Source: Roseibium aggregatum | GTDB taxonomy: Bacteria > Pseudomonadota > Alphaproteobacteria > Rhizobiales > Stappiaceae | Assembly: GCF_014692675.1 (NCBI RefSeq) | Contig: NZ_JABFCZ010000011.1 | Location: forward strand, 118,986-182,985 | Direction: 5' to 3' | DNA: 64,000 nucleotides | In this document: positions 8,633-18,071 of the stretch, piece after piece | Layout: each line of letters opens with the position of its first letter | Position numbering within the stretch: position 1 is the first letter of the stretch | Translations under genes and position numbers: made by a program | The notes under the pieces: model-generated | What the model was told of the DNA's origin: nothing | The model's database searches: none | What the model saw: only the letters and a program-made list of their open reading frames with translations

Positions 8633-8953
8633 TCATTCCGAACAGATCGAAGCGAGTGCGGCGGCGAACTGATCCGCGTCGCCACTCAGCCGCAAGATTT
8701 TGATCCGGGAAGTCGAGCCGCTTTCCAAGTCGACAGCCGATTTCGGCAGGCCGACAGCCTTGGCGACCAGCTTGATCAGAGCGGTGTTCGCGGCACCCTT
8801 TTCGGGAACGGCCCGGACCCGGGCCTTGAGCACGCAGCGTCCATCGGCGAGCTGTTCGATGCCGTCGATCCCGTCTTTTGACGATTTCGGCGTCAGGCGC
8901 ACATCCACCAGAAGACCATCGCCGGATCGCCGCCAGGGATGGTCTGTGGACAC
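8633..8953 (-). CDS. DUF167 (YggU) family protein
   Basis: The 106-residue product shows the YggU pattern: LLVDVRLTPKSSKDGIDG, then LKARVRAVPEKGAANTALIKLVAKAVGLPKSAVDLESGSTSRIK written in separate conserved blocks (VRAVPEKGAAN and SGSTSRIK). The family is universal in function-unknown lists and usually sits beside yggT, as here with a 17-base gap. Cytoplasmic, probably nucleic-acid related, function unproven. Confidence 0.9.
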   Translation of the reverse strand: MSTDHPWRRSGDGLLVDVRLTPKSSKDGIDGIEQLADGRCVLKARVRAVPEKGAANTALIKLVAKAVGLPKSAVDLESGSTSRIKILRLSGDADQFAAALASICSE

Positions 8954-8970
8954 CGATTGGGCTCCAGGCC

Positions 8971-9261
8971 TTAATAGACGTTTGGTGCGATATAAAGAAC
9001 GATGATGTTTTGAATCAGGAAGATGCCGAGCAGCAGAATGATCGGCGAAATGTCGATGCCGCCGAGGTTCGGCATGAAGCGGCGGATGGGGCGAAGCACC
9101 GGTTCGGTCAGGTTATAGAGCACCTGCCCGATCATCGCGACCAGCTGATTGCTGGAATTGACAATGTTGAACGCGTAGAGCCAGGAAAAGATCGCGCTGG
9201 CGATGACCACATAGATGTAGAGGTTCAGCGCCATCATAATAACGTTGAGAATTGCCAGCAT
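8971..9261 (-). CDS. YggT family membrane protein
   Basis: The 96-residue inner-membrane protein has two hydrophobic segments (about 5-30 and 70-93) separated by a loop with the family signature [24 protein letters not shown]. It is upstream of the DUF167 gene and probably in one transcript with it. YggT proteins are linked by genetics to cell shape, osmotic tolerance or FtsZ-ring positioning in various organisms; no activity is established. Confidence 0.92.
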   Translation of the reverse strand: MLAILNVIMMALNLYIYVVIASAIFSWLYAFNIVNSSNQLVAMIGQVLYNLTEPVLRPIRRFMPNLGGIDISPIILLLGIFLIQNIIVLYIAPNVY

Positions 9262-9512
9262 CAGTTTTCGTCCATTGCCAATTTGGGGCCAATTTGGGTT
9301 CGTCTTGCTGCTTCATGTAGCTTTCTCGCAGCGTTCCTGCAAGACGCAGCGTGTCCCGGCGGGCGTTACGGTAAATGCCAAATCCTCTTTCAAGCCATTT
9401 ACCGGTGCGTAAATGCAACAGATCGCGACAATCGGTTTTGCCGTATACCGCCGGTAATCTTTTTCTGTGCTAATGTCGCCTCAAATTCGAATTAAAGTCC
9501 TCGGGAATCCAG

Positions 9513-10319
9513 ATGGCCACTCATTTCGCACGCTGCCTGTTGAGCGCAACCGCCCTTGCGGCACTCGTTGTTCCGGTCCAGGCACAGGATGCCTATCCGG
9601 CGGCTCCGCAACCGACGCGCCAGTACGTGATCGAACTCGGCGGCGGCGCAATGTACCAGCCCCGTTATGAAGGTGCGGATACCTACCTGATCTATCCGTT
9701 CCCGATCATTTCGGTGGCGAATTTCTATTTTCCGGGTTTGGGCCAGATTGCCGACGAGCGGAAGAAGCGCGGCTTCTTCGTTTATCCGTCGTTCAACTAT
9801 ATCGGCGAACGCAAAGCCAGCGACAGTATCGACCTGACCGGCACCAACACGGTCAACTGGGCGCTGGAACTCGGGCTGGGCGCCGGGTTCCGGACCGAAT
9901 ATTTCCGCGCCTTCGCCGAGTTGCGCCAAGGCTTCAACGGTCATACCAGCCAGGTGGGCCAGCTTGGCGCCGACGCGATCTTCTATCCCACGGACAAGAT
10001 CGAATGGAGCATCGGTCCGCGCACGAGCTTCGCCGCCGGCGATTACATGGATACCTATTTCGGGGTGAGCGCGGCCGAAGCGGCTGCAAGCGGCGGACGC
10101 CTGACCGCCTATAATCCCAGCGCCGGGTTCAAGTCCGTCGGTCTGGCGTCGCGCATCAGCTACAACCTCACCGACAATGTCCGGCTGCACCTGCAGGGTG
10201 GTTACGATCGCCTGGTCGGGGATGCCGCCTCCAGCCCGATCGCCAAGGCGGGCGAAAGGAACCAGTTCAATGTCGGTCTCGGAGCGACCTACCGGTTTTC
10301 GTTCGATCTGTTCAACTAG
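9513..10319 (+). CDS. MipA/OmpV-family outer membrane protein
   Basis: The 268-residue product has a signal peptide ending at VQAQDA and alternating hydrophobic strands of an outer-membrane beta-barrel, starting YVIELGGGAMYQPRYEGADTYLIYPFP, the typical MipA/OmpV opening, and ending in the C-terminal aromatic strand TYRFSFDLFN. E. coli MipA scaffolds murein synthases; OmpV members can be adhesins or osmoregulated porin-like proteins. A bidirectional terminator separates it from the convergent pentapeptide gene. Confidence 0.88.
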   Translation: MATHFARCLLSATALAALVVPVQAQDAYPAAPQPTRQYVIELGGGAMYQPRYEGADTYLIYPFPIISVANFYFPGLGQIADERKKRGFFVYPSFNYIGERKASDSIDLTGTNTVNWALELGLGAGFRTEYFRAFAELRQGFNGHTSQVGQLGADAIFYPTDKIEWSIGPRTSFAAGDYMDTYFGVSAAEAAASGGRLTAYNPSAGFKSVGLASRISYNLTDNVRLHLQGGYDRLVGDAASSPIAKAGERNQFNVGLGATYRFSFDLFN

Positions 10320-10350
10320 ATCTCGATCGAACCCCACATGATCCAGCAGA

Positions 10351-10378
10351 AAAAAGCGCGGCCTGAGCCGCGCTTTTT
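10351..10378. terminator. Bidirectional terminator
   Basis: A perfect 12-base inverted repeat (AAAAAGCGCGGC / GCCGCGCTTTTT) around the loop CTGA sits between two convergent genes. The A run on one side and T run on the other allow termination in both directions. Confidence 0.9.
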
Positions 10379-10394
10379 ATGTGAGGCGCCCTGA

Positions 10395-11222
10395 TCAGGA
10401 ACAGGGCTCCAGGGTTATGCCCTTCGGCAGCTTCGTCTCCGCATCGCCGCACGCCCCGATGATGCGTGCCGGATCGAGGCCTTCGACACCGGTCAGATCG
10501 GCGCCGGGAAGGCGTGTGTGGCGCAGAAGGGCTTCGGAAAGGTCCGCATTCTTCAGGTTCGCGCCTGTCAGGTCTGCGCTGGAGAGGCGGACCCCGCTCA
10601 TGTCGGCGCCCTCGAAGGAGGCACCCACGCCCTTGATCCGGTCCAGGTCGGAGTGTTTCAGGCGGGCGCCGGAGAGGTCCGCACCGGACAGGTCGCTCCG
10701 TTCAAGATCGACGACATCCATCTTCGCGCCCTTGAAGCTGGCATGGGCCGCGTTGACCCGGATAAGGGTGCTGTCGCGCAGATCCGTGCCGGTGAGATCC
10801 GCGCCTTCCAGGTTCGTCTCGTTGAAGTCGGTGTTCCTCAGGTCCGCCCCCTTGAAGATGGCGCGGGGAAGGTTCGCCTTTTCCAGATCGGCACCGCGCA
10901 TGGACGCGCCGGTGAAATCCGCGGCCTGCAACTCCGCGCGCTCTGCTTCCGTCCGGCGCAGGTCCGCCTCGCGGAAGGAGCTGTTCGGCAGGACGGCGCC
11001 CTTCATGTCGGCTTCACGCAAGATGGCGCCGTCGAAATTCGCGCCGTCGATATTCAACTCCCGGAGTTCGCCCAGCCGGAGGTCGCAGTCCTTGCAGCCC
11101 TTGTCGGCATTGATCTTGTCGATGTCCTGTGCGGATGCAGGCATGGCCGTCGCGGTTATGACGCCTATGACAGCAGCGGAAAGAAATACGCGGATATGCC
11201 TTAACGAATGTGTGGATCGCAT
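10395..11222 (-). CDS. Secreted pentapeptide-repeat protein
   Basis: The 275-residue product has a signal peptide (VFLSAAVIGVITATAMPASAQ) followed by about thirty A(D/N)LxX pentapeptides (for example LEGADLTGTDLRDSTL), which fold into a right-handed quadrilateral beta-helix. A CKDCDL motif precedes the repeats and a lone cysteine pair (ACGDAETK and EPCS) follows them. Together these suggest disulfide caps in the periplasm. The ATG at 11222 is preferred because AGGGA lies six bases upstream. Function unknown; periplasmic location argues against a gyrase-protecting Qnr-type role. Confidence 0.88.
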   Translation of the reverse strand: MRSTHSLRHIRVFLSAAVIGVITATAMPASAQDIDKINADKGCKDCDLRLGELRELNIDGANFDGAILREADMKGAVLPNSSFREADLRRTEAERAELQAADFTGASMRGADLEKANLPRAIFKGADLRNTDFNETNLEGADLTGTDLRDSTLIRVNAAHASFKGAKMDVVDLERSDLSGADLSGARLKHSDLDRIKGVGASFEGADMSGVRLSSADLTGANLKNADLSEALLRHTRLPGADLTGVEGLDPARIIGACGDAETKLPKGITLEPCS

Positions 11223-11464
11223 GTCGGTTCCCTGATCCTGCTTTACCTCAATCACATAGGTCGTCCCCGTGGCACCTTAAAGGCATGTTGGCGGAGAATG
11301 CCAGACTAGGGTGCGGATTCATAAAATTCTGTTTTCAGGCCGGGTATCGGCCAAGCCCGCCATTTACGTTAAATGAGGTATCCGGCCGGCTGATTTCGGA
11401 CTGTTGATAGAAAAGAAAGGCTATTCATGCTATCTCTGCCCCGTTCTCATGATGGGGGTAAGTA

Positions 11465-11899
11465 ATGCGTTTTCTCAAAGCCCTTTTGGTGTCTTGTTTT
11501 GTTTTTACGATCTGGTGCGCCGGTTCCGGGGCGAATGCCGCAACCATCGTTGCCAAAGTCGATTTGTCAGACCAGAAGATGCGGGTCTATATCAACGGCA
11601 TTCCGAGACATTCCTGGCCGGTATCGACCGCGCGGCGCGGATATCGCACACCGGTCGGAACGTTTCGTCCCGGGCGTATGCACGTGCGGTATTTTTCGAA
11701 GAAATACCATAATTCGCCCATGCCCTATTCGGTCTTCTTTTACGGCGGCTATGCAATTCACGGCACCACGGCCATCAAAAACCTGGGCCGGCCGGCCTCG
11801 CACGGCTGCATCCGGCTGCACCCGGACAATGCGGCCCGTCTGTTCTCGCTGATCAATGAAAACGGCAAGCAGAACACAAAGATCATCGTGACCCGGTAG
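11465..11899 (+). CDS. Short periplasmic L,D-transpeptidase (YkuD domain)
   Basis: The 144-residue product is a signal peptide plus a minimal YkuD domain. The catalytic signature is complete: His99 in AIHGTTAIKNLG and SHGCIRL with Cys115. It begins VDLSDQKMRVYINGIPRHSWPVS, the usual strand order. It forms or edits 3-3 cross-links in peptidoglycan or anchors proteins to it. It stands alone with its own upstream region. Confidence 0.93.
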   Translation: MRFLKALLVSCFVFTIWCAGSGANAATIVAKVDLSDQKMRVYINGIPRHSWPVSTARRGYRTPVGTFRPGRMHVRYFSKKYHNSPMPYSVFFYGGYAIHGTTAIKNLGRPASHGCIRLHPDNAARLFSLINENGKQNTKIIVTR

Positions 11900-12274
11900 G
11901 CCGAAGCCGCCGGGCAAAATTTCGCATCGATTTTCCTGAAAGGGACGGAGGGAAGAAGCAGGCGGGGTCGCAGTTGCCTGCCTCTTCCATCCATTGTCGC
12001 TGACGACGCACAACCTGACAATCAGCGTGCCATTGCTATCGCAAAAGCCTTGCCAACTGGTTTCCACGCCGCCGGTCACAAGACCTAGAGGCGTGTCCGG
12101 TGCTTCGTCTCAAGATATTGATTGCCTTAAGGAACAAGTAACGATGCCTGCGTTGCGAAATGCAAGGCAGGATGCGACCCGGACCTTAATGGCGCTTAAC
12201 CTCCGACAGGAAACCGGCACTGATTTCGCCGGCCGATGCTTCAGGTCAGCGCCGACCGGCCGCGGGTGGCGGGC
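11900..12274. other. Intergenic region without recognised feature
   Basis: Between the convergent L,D-transpeptidase gene and the secreted-protein gene on the minus strand there are about 375 bases. I see no convincing gene, RNA fold or strong terminator; one plus-strand frame here lacks a ribosome binding site and any family feature. Confidence 0.5.
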
Positions 12275-12841
12275 TTATTGAAACGGATTGTCGCTGCCAC
12301 CGCTGCCGCCGCTACTGCCGAACGGGTTGTCCGTGGGTTTGGAGTAGTTGTCGCGCCAGTGCTTCGCGCAGTCGAACAGGGCCGACAGCATCCGGCTCGT
12401 CTGGTTGAGGCTGAAGTGCATGGTCTGGTTCGCGGCGACGATGGTCAGCATGCTGCCATGGCGGAACCGGTTGAACAGGCGATCGTCGCCCGGAAGCGGA
12501 ACTTTCACCTGGTTGGGGGCGATCACCGTTGCCGTGCCCTCATATGTCTTGCTGCGGTCGACCCGGTATTCCACTGGGTACGTGTCGCCTTCGGTGAGTT
12601 TCCAACTGTCATTGGCCAGTCCCAGCGCCCAGGTCAGGTCGCGGTGTATGGAAAAAACCAGCGTGATCCCGCTCTTGTAATCCGCCGATGCGGCACAGTG
12701 GCTGAATTCGCCTGTCTGGGTATGGGTATAGGCGCCGCCATCCCAGTTTCCAATTGTCAGCTTCGAAATCTGCTCGGCCCCGGCAGGCAGGACAAAAAGC
12801 AGACTTCCCAAACACGCGGCGGCAATCGATCTGTACCACAT
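12275..12841 (-). CDS. Secreted protein of unknown function with DNPF-repeat tail
   Basis: The 188-residue product has a clear signal peptide (AAACLGSLLFVLPAGAEQ). The mature part begins SKLTIGNWDGGAYTHTQTGEF and contains one internal Cys pair candidate (FSHCAASADY and LFDCAKHWRD). That combination, and the sentence-like order of strands, is loosely like the IalB family but I would not assign it. The last 19 residues are low-complexity Gly/Ser bracketed by two DNPF motifs. Probably periplasmic. Confidence 0.75.
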   Translation of the reverse strand: MWYRSIAAACLGSLLFVLPAGAEQISKLTIGNWDGGAYTHTQTGEFSHCAASADYKSGITLVFSIHRDLTWALGLANDSWKLTEGDTYPVEYRVDRSKTYEGTATVIAPNQVKVPLPGDDRLFNRFRHGSMLTIVAANQTMHFSLNQTSRMLSALFDCAKHWRDNYSKPTDNPFGSSGGSGGSDNPFQ

Positions 12842-12966
12842 TTTCGGTTCTCCTCCCTATGCGGTCCCCTATGATGTGCCAGGAACGGGGTCTTGGCAAT
12901 TTGGGGTAACACGCACAGGTAGGAGTGCCGGTTGTGTGCCTTTACATGCGGCCGTTCGGGCCGCGA

Positions 12967-13749
12967 CTACTGGGCCGTCCAGCCGCCGTCCATCGACAGA
13001 ATGCTGCCGGTAATGGCGGAGGCGGTCGGCGAGCAAAGGAAGACCGCGAAGCCCGCGACCTGCTCGACGGTGACGAACTGCTTGGTCGGCTGCGCCTGCA
13101 GCAGGACATCGCGCTTGACCTCATCTTCGGTCATGTTGCGCGCCTTCATGGTGTCCGGGATCTGGGCTTCCACCAGGGGCGTCCAGACATAGCCCGGGCA
13201 GATCGCGTTGACCGTGACACCCTGCTGGGCAACTTCCAGCGCGACGGTCTTGGTCAGGCCGGCGATGCCGTGCTTGGCGGCCACATAGGCGGATTTGTAA
13301 GGCGAGGCCACCAGCGCATGGGCCGAAGCGGTGTTGATGATCCGGCCCCAGCCGCGTTTCTTCATGCCCGGCACGGCCGCGCGAATGGCGTGAAAGGCGG
13401 AGGACAGGTTGATGGCGATGATCGCGTTCCACTTGTCGATCGGGAATTCGTCGACGGGCGCCACGTGCTGGATACCGGCGTTGTTCATCAGGACATCGAC
13501 GGAGCCGAGCTCGTTTTCCGCATTCGAGATCATGTTCGCGATTTCGTCCGGCCTGGTCATGTCGGCGGCCGAATAGATGCAGCGGACGCCGAAGTCCTTC
13601 TCGATGCCGGAACGCTCGGCCTCGATGGCATCCGCCTCGCCAAAACCGTTGATCACCACATTGGCCCCCTGTTCGGCAAACGCCCGGGCACAGGCGAGCC
13701 CGATCCCGGAGGTGGAGCCGGTGACGACAGCGGTCTTCTTTTCGAGCAT
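12967..13749 (-). CDS. bdhA: D-3-hydroxybutyrate dehydrogenase
   Basis: The 260-residue short-chain dehydrogenase interconverts D-3-hydroxybutyrate and acetoacetate with NAD in the cytoplasm, part of polyhydroxybutyrate use. It has the NAD motif TGSTSGIG near the start, NNAG at about 89-92, the catalytic Ser in INTASAHA and YVAAKHG with the active-site Tyr and Lys. The end SILSMDGGWTAQ is typical of BdhA. The ATG at 13749 has GAGGAGA just upstream, and the length fits the family, so the longer upstream extension is rejected. A GC-rich hairpin (12949-12966) follows the stop. Confidence 0.93.
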   Translation of the reverse strand: MLEKKTAVVTGSTSGIGLACARAFAEQGANVVINGFGEADAIEAERSGIEKDFGVRCIYSAADMTRPDEIANMISNAENELGSVDVLMNNAGIQHVAPVDEFPIDKWNAIIAINLSSAFHAIRAAVPGMKKRGWGRIINTASAHALVASPYKSAYVAAKHGIAGLTKTVALEVAQQGVTVNAICPGYVWTPLVEAQIPDTMKARNMTEDEVKRDVLLQAQPTKQFVTVEQVAGFAVFLCSPTASAITGSILSMDGGWTAQ

Positions 13750-13925
13750 TTGATATCTCCTCATCAATAAAACGGGATTGAAGGCGGCAGGCCTGTCTGT
13801 GGCGTTTCCCGTTCCCTTTGTTCTGGCGCGCCGAGGCCGCAGCAATTTGAGTTCGGTGAAACTAGCACAGACTGATTGCGGTGCAGCATGATGATTTTGT
13901 AATTGTGAGAATCGGCCTTACGGGT

Positions 13926-14813
13926 TCAAGGTTTGCGGAGCCGCCGTACCCTTGCGAGCGCCTTTTCCGCCTTTTTCCGGGCAATCACCCGGCGCGCGTC
14001 CGCCGTTTCATAATCCGTCCGGGTCAATCCCAGCCGGGCCGCGAAGCGCTCGCGGATCAGGCCGTAAAAGGTGGCGTGAAGACTGGCGAAAATCCACACG
14101 CCGATCAGTGTCAGTCCCGCCGGAAACAGGGCCGAACGGATCTGGATCATGGTCGGATCCGCGGGAAGAACGGCGTTCAATGCCTGGAGCGCCAGCATCC
14201 AAAGCCCGATCAGGCATCCCGCCAGCAGGCTCATGACCAGAGCGGAAAAGGCCATGGCCCAGCCGAGACCGGAGGTTGCCCGCCAGGAGTCCTTCAAGGT
14301 GAGCGGATCGTCGACAGCGGCTGCGGGAAGGATGACGGAAAATTTCTGCACCACCATCAGCGCCACGAACGGAGCGGCGAACAGGAGAAACAGCCCGATC
14401 CCGGCCGTCACCGCTGCCAGCAGCAGCGCGGTAATGATGAGCGGGACAAGGGCCGCGACCCCGATCAGGCTCAGCAGGATCTGGTTCAGGATCACGTTGA
14501 GCGTCCGCTTGCCGATGCTGAGCGGAAAATCATGGGCGTCGATCAGGATCCGCCGCACATAGGCGATGGCGATGGAAAAGCCCAGCAGGGCGTTTGCGAG
14601 CACTGCCAGAAGGCGGAGCCCGCCCTCATCCGCGGCTGCCACCGGCTCGGTCATGTAGGACACGGTCGAAAACCCGGCGGTCGGCGAAAGGGTCGCTCCG
14701 ATCGCGAAATTCACTGCGACCAGGACCAGGATATAGGCCCAGCCGGTCCGGAACAGCGTGCCGATATTGTGCTGGGCGAGCGACCAGGACCGTTCAAGCA
14801 GAGTGAGGAACAC
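13926..14813 (-). CDS. Polytopic membrane protein, paralogue of upstream gene
   Basis: The 295-residue inner-membrane protein has about six hydrophobic segments and a basic C-terminal tail (RRVIARKKAEKALARVRR). I place the start at the GTG at 14813, not the upstream ATG at 14906. From this codon the sequence aligns with the very beginning of the neighbouring paralogue (VFLTLLERSWSL against MFRRILNDSFSL), AAGGGAG lies upstream, and the ATG alternative would overlap the neighbour by 38 bases. Shared landmarks include LTLKDSWRATSGLGWAM against IGLKEAHKLGQGLGWPM. The architecture resembles glycerophosphodiesterase-type membrane domains without a catalytic part. Function unknown. Confidence 0.8.
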   Translation of the reverse strand: MFLTLLERSWSLAQHNIGTLFRTGWAYILVLVAVNFAIGATLSPTAGFSTVSYMTEPVAAADEGGLRLLAVLANALLGFSIAIAYVRRILIDAHDFPLSIGKRTLNVILNQILLSLIGVAALVPLIITALLLAAVTAGIGLFLLFAAPFVALMVVQKFSVILPAAAVDDPLTLKDSWRATSGLGWAMAFSALVMSLLAGCLIGLWMLALQALNAVLPADPTMIQIRSALFPAGLTLIGVWIFASLHATFYGLIRERFAARLGLTRTDYETADARRVIARKKAEKALARVRRLRKP

Positions 14814-14868
14814 GGGCGAAATACTCCCTTCGCAATCCGGGTCAGAATCCGGCTCTGATATAGCAATT

Positions 14869-15699
14869 TCAGTCCGGGTTTGAAGGCGTCTCCCCAAAGT
14901 TCGCATGTTGCCGTTCCAAGGCGATCCGGTAGGCGGCGGAGATCACGGAGATGCTCAGCACGGTCAGGATGATCTGCAAAAGAACGTTCAACAGGGCGAG
15001 CTTGATCGCGATCAGAAGCGCCAGCAACCCGCCGCCGGCGACCATCTGTGACAGGTACTGCAGCCCGAGGGCAACCAGCACGAACGGGAGGACGAGAACG
15101 ACACCGGCACCGATCATGGGCCAGCCGAGGCCCTGTCCGAGCTTGTGGGCTTCCTTCAGGCCGATCGGGCGTTCGATCGCCACAGCAGGCAGCGAGAGAT
15201 AAAGTTGGACGATATGCGGTATGATAAATGCGCTCAGGACCAGGAAGCTGACAACGGTGACAACTGGGACGCCGATCAGGATATCGAGCATGGTGCCGAA
15301 AAGGCTTACGAACAGTTCGAGAGGCAGAAATATCGCGATGGTAATGAGCCCGATCAGGAACATTTTCAAAATGAAACGGCCCTCGATCGCTCCGACGCGC
15401 AAATGGATGAGCCCCGGCTGCTCGCCGAGCAGACCGAACCGGTGCCAGGCGACGGCGATCGAAGCAGAGGCCACGATTGCGACAATCACCACGAGGAACG
15501 CCGCAAGCATCTGGGCCGGGGACACCTGAACCGGTTGGCCTGCCGTGACGGCCAGGTCGTCGGGAGGGCTTCCAAGGATCACCTGCAGCACAAGCAACAG
15601 GACGAATTGCAGGACAAACCAGGCGCCGCAGACCTTGAAGACCGTTTCCAGGTTGCCGAAAACGAGGGAGAAGGAGTCATTGAGAATGCGTCTGAACAC
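14869..15699 (-). CDS. Polytopic membrane protein, tandem paralogue
   Basis: The 276-residue inner-membrane protein has six predicted hydrophobic segments (for example WFVLQFVLLLVLQVILG, MLAAFLVVIVAIVASASIAVAW). It lies 55 bases upstream of its paralogue on the same strand. The short loop AVAWHRFGLLGEQPG and the LKEAHKLGQGLGWPM stretch are the best-conserved parts between the two. No catalytic motif is visible. The pair probably forms a heteromeric membrane complex or arose by duplication; function unknown. Confidence 0.82.
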   Translation of the reverse strand: MFRRILNDSFSLVFGNLETVFKVCGAWFVLQFVLLLVLQVILGSPPDDLAVTAGQPVQVSPAQMLAAFLVVIVAIVASASIAVAWHRFGLLGEQPGLIHLRVGAIEGRFILKMFLIGLITIAIFLPLELFVSLFGTMLDILIGVPVVTVVSFLVLSAFIIPHIVQLYLSLPAVAIERPIGLKEAHKLGQGLGWPMIGAGVVLVLPFVLVALGLQYLSQMVAGGGLLALLIAIKLALLNVLLQIILTVLSISVISAAYRIALERQHANFGETPSNPD

Positions 15700-15843
15700 G
15701 TGGGCCTCTTGGTCCGATTCTAAGTGCAGGTTGTTTTTATTGTCGTTTTTACCAGTTTAGAGGGAAGGGGCGAATTGTCATCAGGCTTTGACATGCCCTG
15801 ACCATTGCCCTTTTGCCGAAGGAACACTAATCAATCGGTATGA

Positions 15844-17154
15844 ATGCCCTGTCACGGAAAACGACGGCAAACTGAATTGGCTGATCCCATGATCGACGAT
15901 TTCGCAAAACCCCTGCCACGACGGGTATCGGTGCCTGTCCGCGTCGGCAATGTCACGGTCGGCGGCGATGCGCCCATCGTGGTGCAGTCCATGACCAATA
16001 CGGATACGGCCGATGCGGATGCGACGGTCGCCCAGGTGGCGGCCCTGGCGCGCGCCGGGTCGGAACTTGTCCGCATCACCGTCGACCGGCCGGAAGCCGC
16101 GGCCCAGGTGGCCCGGATCAAGGACCGGCTCGACCGGATCGGGATCGACGTGCCGCTGGTCGGCGACTTTCATTATATCGGCCACAAGCTGCTGGCGGAT
16201 TATCCCGACTGCGCGGCCGCGCTCGACAAGTATCGGATCAATCCGGGCAATGTGGGCTTCAAGGCCAAGCGGGACACCCAGTTCTCGCAGATCATCGATC
16301 TGGCGTTGAAACACGACAAGGCAGTGCGCATCGGCGTCAACTGGGGATCGCTCGACCAGGAACTTCTCACCCGGCTGATGGACGAGAACGCGGCAAGTGA
16401 CACGCCTGTCTCGGCTGCCGCGGTCATGCGCGAGGCGATCATCCAGTCCGGTCTCTTGTCCGCCGAACGGGCCGAAGCGCTGGGCATGGGCCGGGACAGG
16501 ATCATTCTTTCGGCCAAGGTCAGCCAGGTTCAGGACCTGATTGCCGTCTATGCCGACCTTGGCCGGCGCTGCGACTACGCCCTGCATCTCGGGCTGACCG
16601 AGGCGGGCATGGGAACCAAGGGAATCGTGTCGTCCGCCGCCTCCATGGGCATCCTGCTGCAGCAGGGGATCGGCGACACGATCCGCGTCTCGCTGACGCC
16701 GGAACCGGGCGGCGACCGGACACGGGAAGTTCAGGTGGCCCAGGAGCTTCTCCAGGTGATGGGCTTCCGCGCCTTCGTTCCGGTGGTGGCGGCCTGTCCG
16801 GGCTGCGGGCGGACCACGTCGACCGTGTTTCAGGAGCTTGCCAGCGACATTCAGGAGCATATCCGGGTGTCGATGCCGGTCTGGCGGGAACAGTATCCGG
16901 GCGTGGAAAGCCTCAATGTGGCGGTCATGGGCTGCATCGTGAACGGGCCGGGGGAATCCAAGCATGCCGATATCGGCATTTCGCTTCCCGGCACCGGCGA
17001 AACGCCGTCCGCCCCGGTCTTCATCGACGGCGAGAAGGTGGCGACCCTGCGCGGTGAGGGGATTGCCGAAGACTTCAAGCAGATGGTTCTCGACTATATC
17101 GAAAACCGCTATGGTCGCGGCGCCTCCCAAGCGACCCCGGCTAAAAGCGCCTGA
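15844..17154 (+). CDS. ispG: 4-hydroxy-3-methylbut-2-enyl diphosphate synthase (flavodoxin)
   Basis: IspG/GcpE is a cytoplasmic [4Fe-4S] enzyme converting methylerythritol cyclodiphosphate to HMBPP in the MEP isoprenoid pathway. The protein has the N-terminal TIM barrel ([22 protein letters not shown], then RITVDRPEA) and the C-terminal cluster ligands in AACPGCGRT and [11 protein letters not shown]. Length of 436 fits. The first ATG is used but no strong ribosome site precedes either it or the second ATG at 15889, so the start is open. pdxY follows 14 bases after the stop. Confidence 0.97.
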   Translation: MPCHGKRRQTELADPMIDDFAKPLPRRVSVPVRVGNVTVGGDAPIVVQSMTNTDTADADATVAQVAALARAGSELVRITVDRPEAAAQVARIKDRLDRIGIDVPLVGDFHYIGHKLLADYPDCAAALDKYRINPGNVGFKAKRDTQFSQIIDLALKHDKAVRIGVNWGSLDQELLTRLMDENAASDTPVSAAAVMREAIIQSGLLSAERAEALGMGRDRIILSAKVSQVQDLIAVYADLGRRCDYALHLGLTEAGMGTKGIVSSAASMGILLQQGIGDTIRVSLTPEPGGDRTREVQVAQELLQVMGFRAFVPVVAACPGCGRTTSTVFQELASDIQEHIRVSMPVWREQYPGVESLNVAVMGCIVNGPGESKHADIGISLPGTGETPSAPVFIDGEKVATLRGEGIAEDFKQMVLDYIENRYGRGASQATPAKSA

Positions 17155-17168
17155 CGAAAGACCCGGAC

Positions 17169-18071
17169 ATGAACATCACTCAAGGCCAGCCGGCGGCGGC
17201 CAAGAAGCCCTTGCTGGTCGTTACCTCCCAGGTCGTGCGCGGCGGGATCAGCGGCCGCGGACTGGTTTTCTCCCTGGAGCGGCTCGGCCATTCCGTCTGG
17301 TTTCTGCCGACGATTCTGCTGCCTTGGCATCCGGGTCAGGGCAAGGGTACCAGGATTACGCCGAGCCCGGCGGATTTTTCCTCGATAGTGGCCGATCTTG
17401 CGGCTTCGCCCAAGCTTGGCGAGATCGGCGGCGTCCTGACGGGCTATCTCGGCCATCCGGACCAGGCCGCAGCGATTGCGGAGCTGGTAAAGGCGGTCAA
17501 GCGCCATACCCCCGACGCGCCTTACGTCTGCGATCCGGTCATGGGAGACCGGACCGATGACGGTGACGGCGGTCTTTACGTGCCGCAGGCAACCGCGGAG
17601 GCGATCCGCGACACGCTGGTGCCGCTGGCCGATATCGTCACGCCGAACTGTTTCGAACTGTCCTGGCTGACGGGGCGCGAGGTGAAGAGCGAACTTCAGG
17701 CCTTGTCTGCGGCCCGGACGCTGGGATCTGACCGGGTGCTGGTGACATCGGCGCCGGCGCTTCGGCGCAATGCGATCGCAAACCTTCTGGCAGGACCGCG
17801 CGGCGCGGTGGTTGCCGAGCATGCCATGGTTGCCGATGCGCCGCACGGCACCGGGGATCTGATTGCCGGGCTGTTCCTGTCGCGGCACCTCGACGGCCTG
17901 TCCGACGAGGACGCGCTGGTGCGTGCCGCCGGGTCCGCCTTCGAACTGGTTGCCCGCAGCGTGAAAAAGGGGGCGGACGAACTGCTGTTCGCCGAAGAGC
18001 AGCAATCGCTTGGCCGGCCGATGGCCCTCGTCTCGAGCCGCCGGGTTCTGGAAACCACGAGCCGTGCCTGA
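17169..18071 (+). CDS. pdxY: Pyridoxal kinase PdxY
   Basis: The 300-residue ribokinase-fold enzyme phosphorylates pyridoxal with ATP for PLP salvage. Typical PdxY segments are SQVVRGGISGRGLVFSLERLG near the start, PYVCDPVMGD in the middle and DAPHGTGDLIAGLFLS with the catalytic aspartate-like anion hole GTGDL. It lies directly after ispG and overlaps the next gene, suggesting one transcript. Confidence 0.95.
   Translation: MNITQGQPAAAKKPLLVVTSQVVRGGISGRGLVFSLERLGHSVWFLPTILLPWHPGQGKGTRITPSPADFSSIVADLAASPKLGEIGGVLTGYLGHPDQAAAIAELVKAVKRHTPDAPYVCDPVMGDRTDDGDGGLYVPQATAEAIRDTLVPLADIVTPNCFELSWLTGREVKSELQALSAARTLGSDRVLVTSAPALRRNAIANLLAGPRGAVVAEHAMVADAPHGTGDLIAGLFLSRHLDGLSDEDALVRAAGSAFELVARSVKKGADELLFAEEQQSLGRPMALVSSRRVLETTSRA

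Noticed and set aside
11994..12281. Small plus-strand gene
   Set aside because: It has no ribosome site, its composition is random and it runs into the opposite gene's tail.
14814..14906. N-terminal extension of the membrane-protein gene
   Set aside because: The paralogue aligns from GTG 14813, and the extension would overlap the neighbour.
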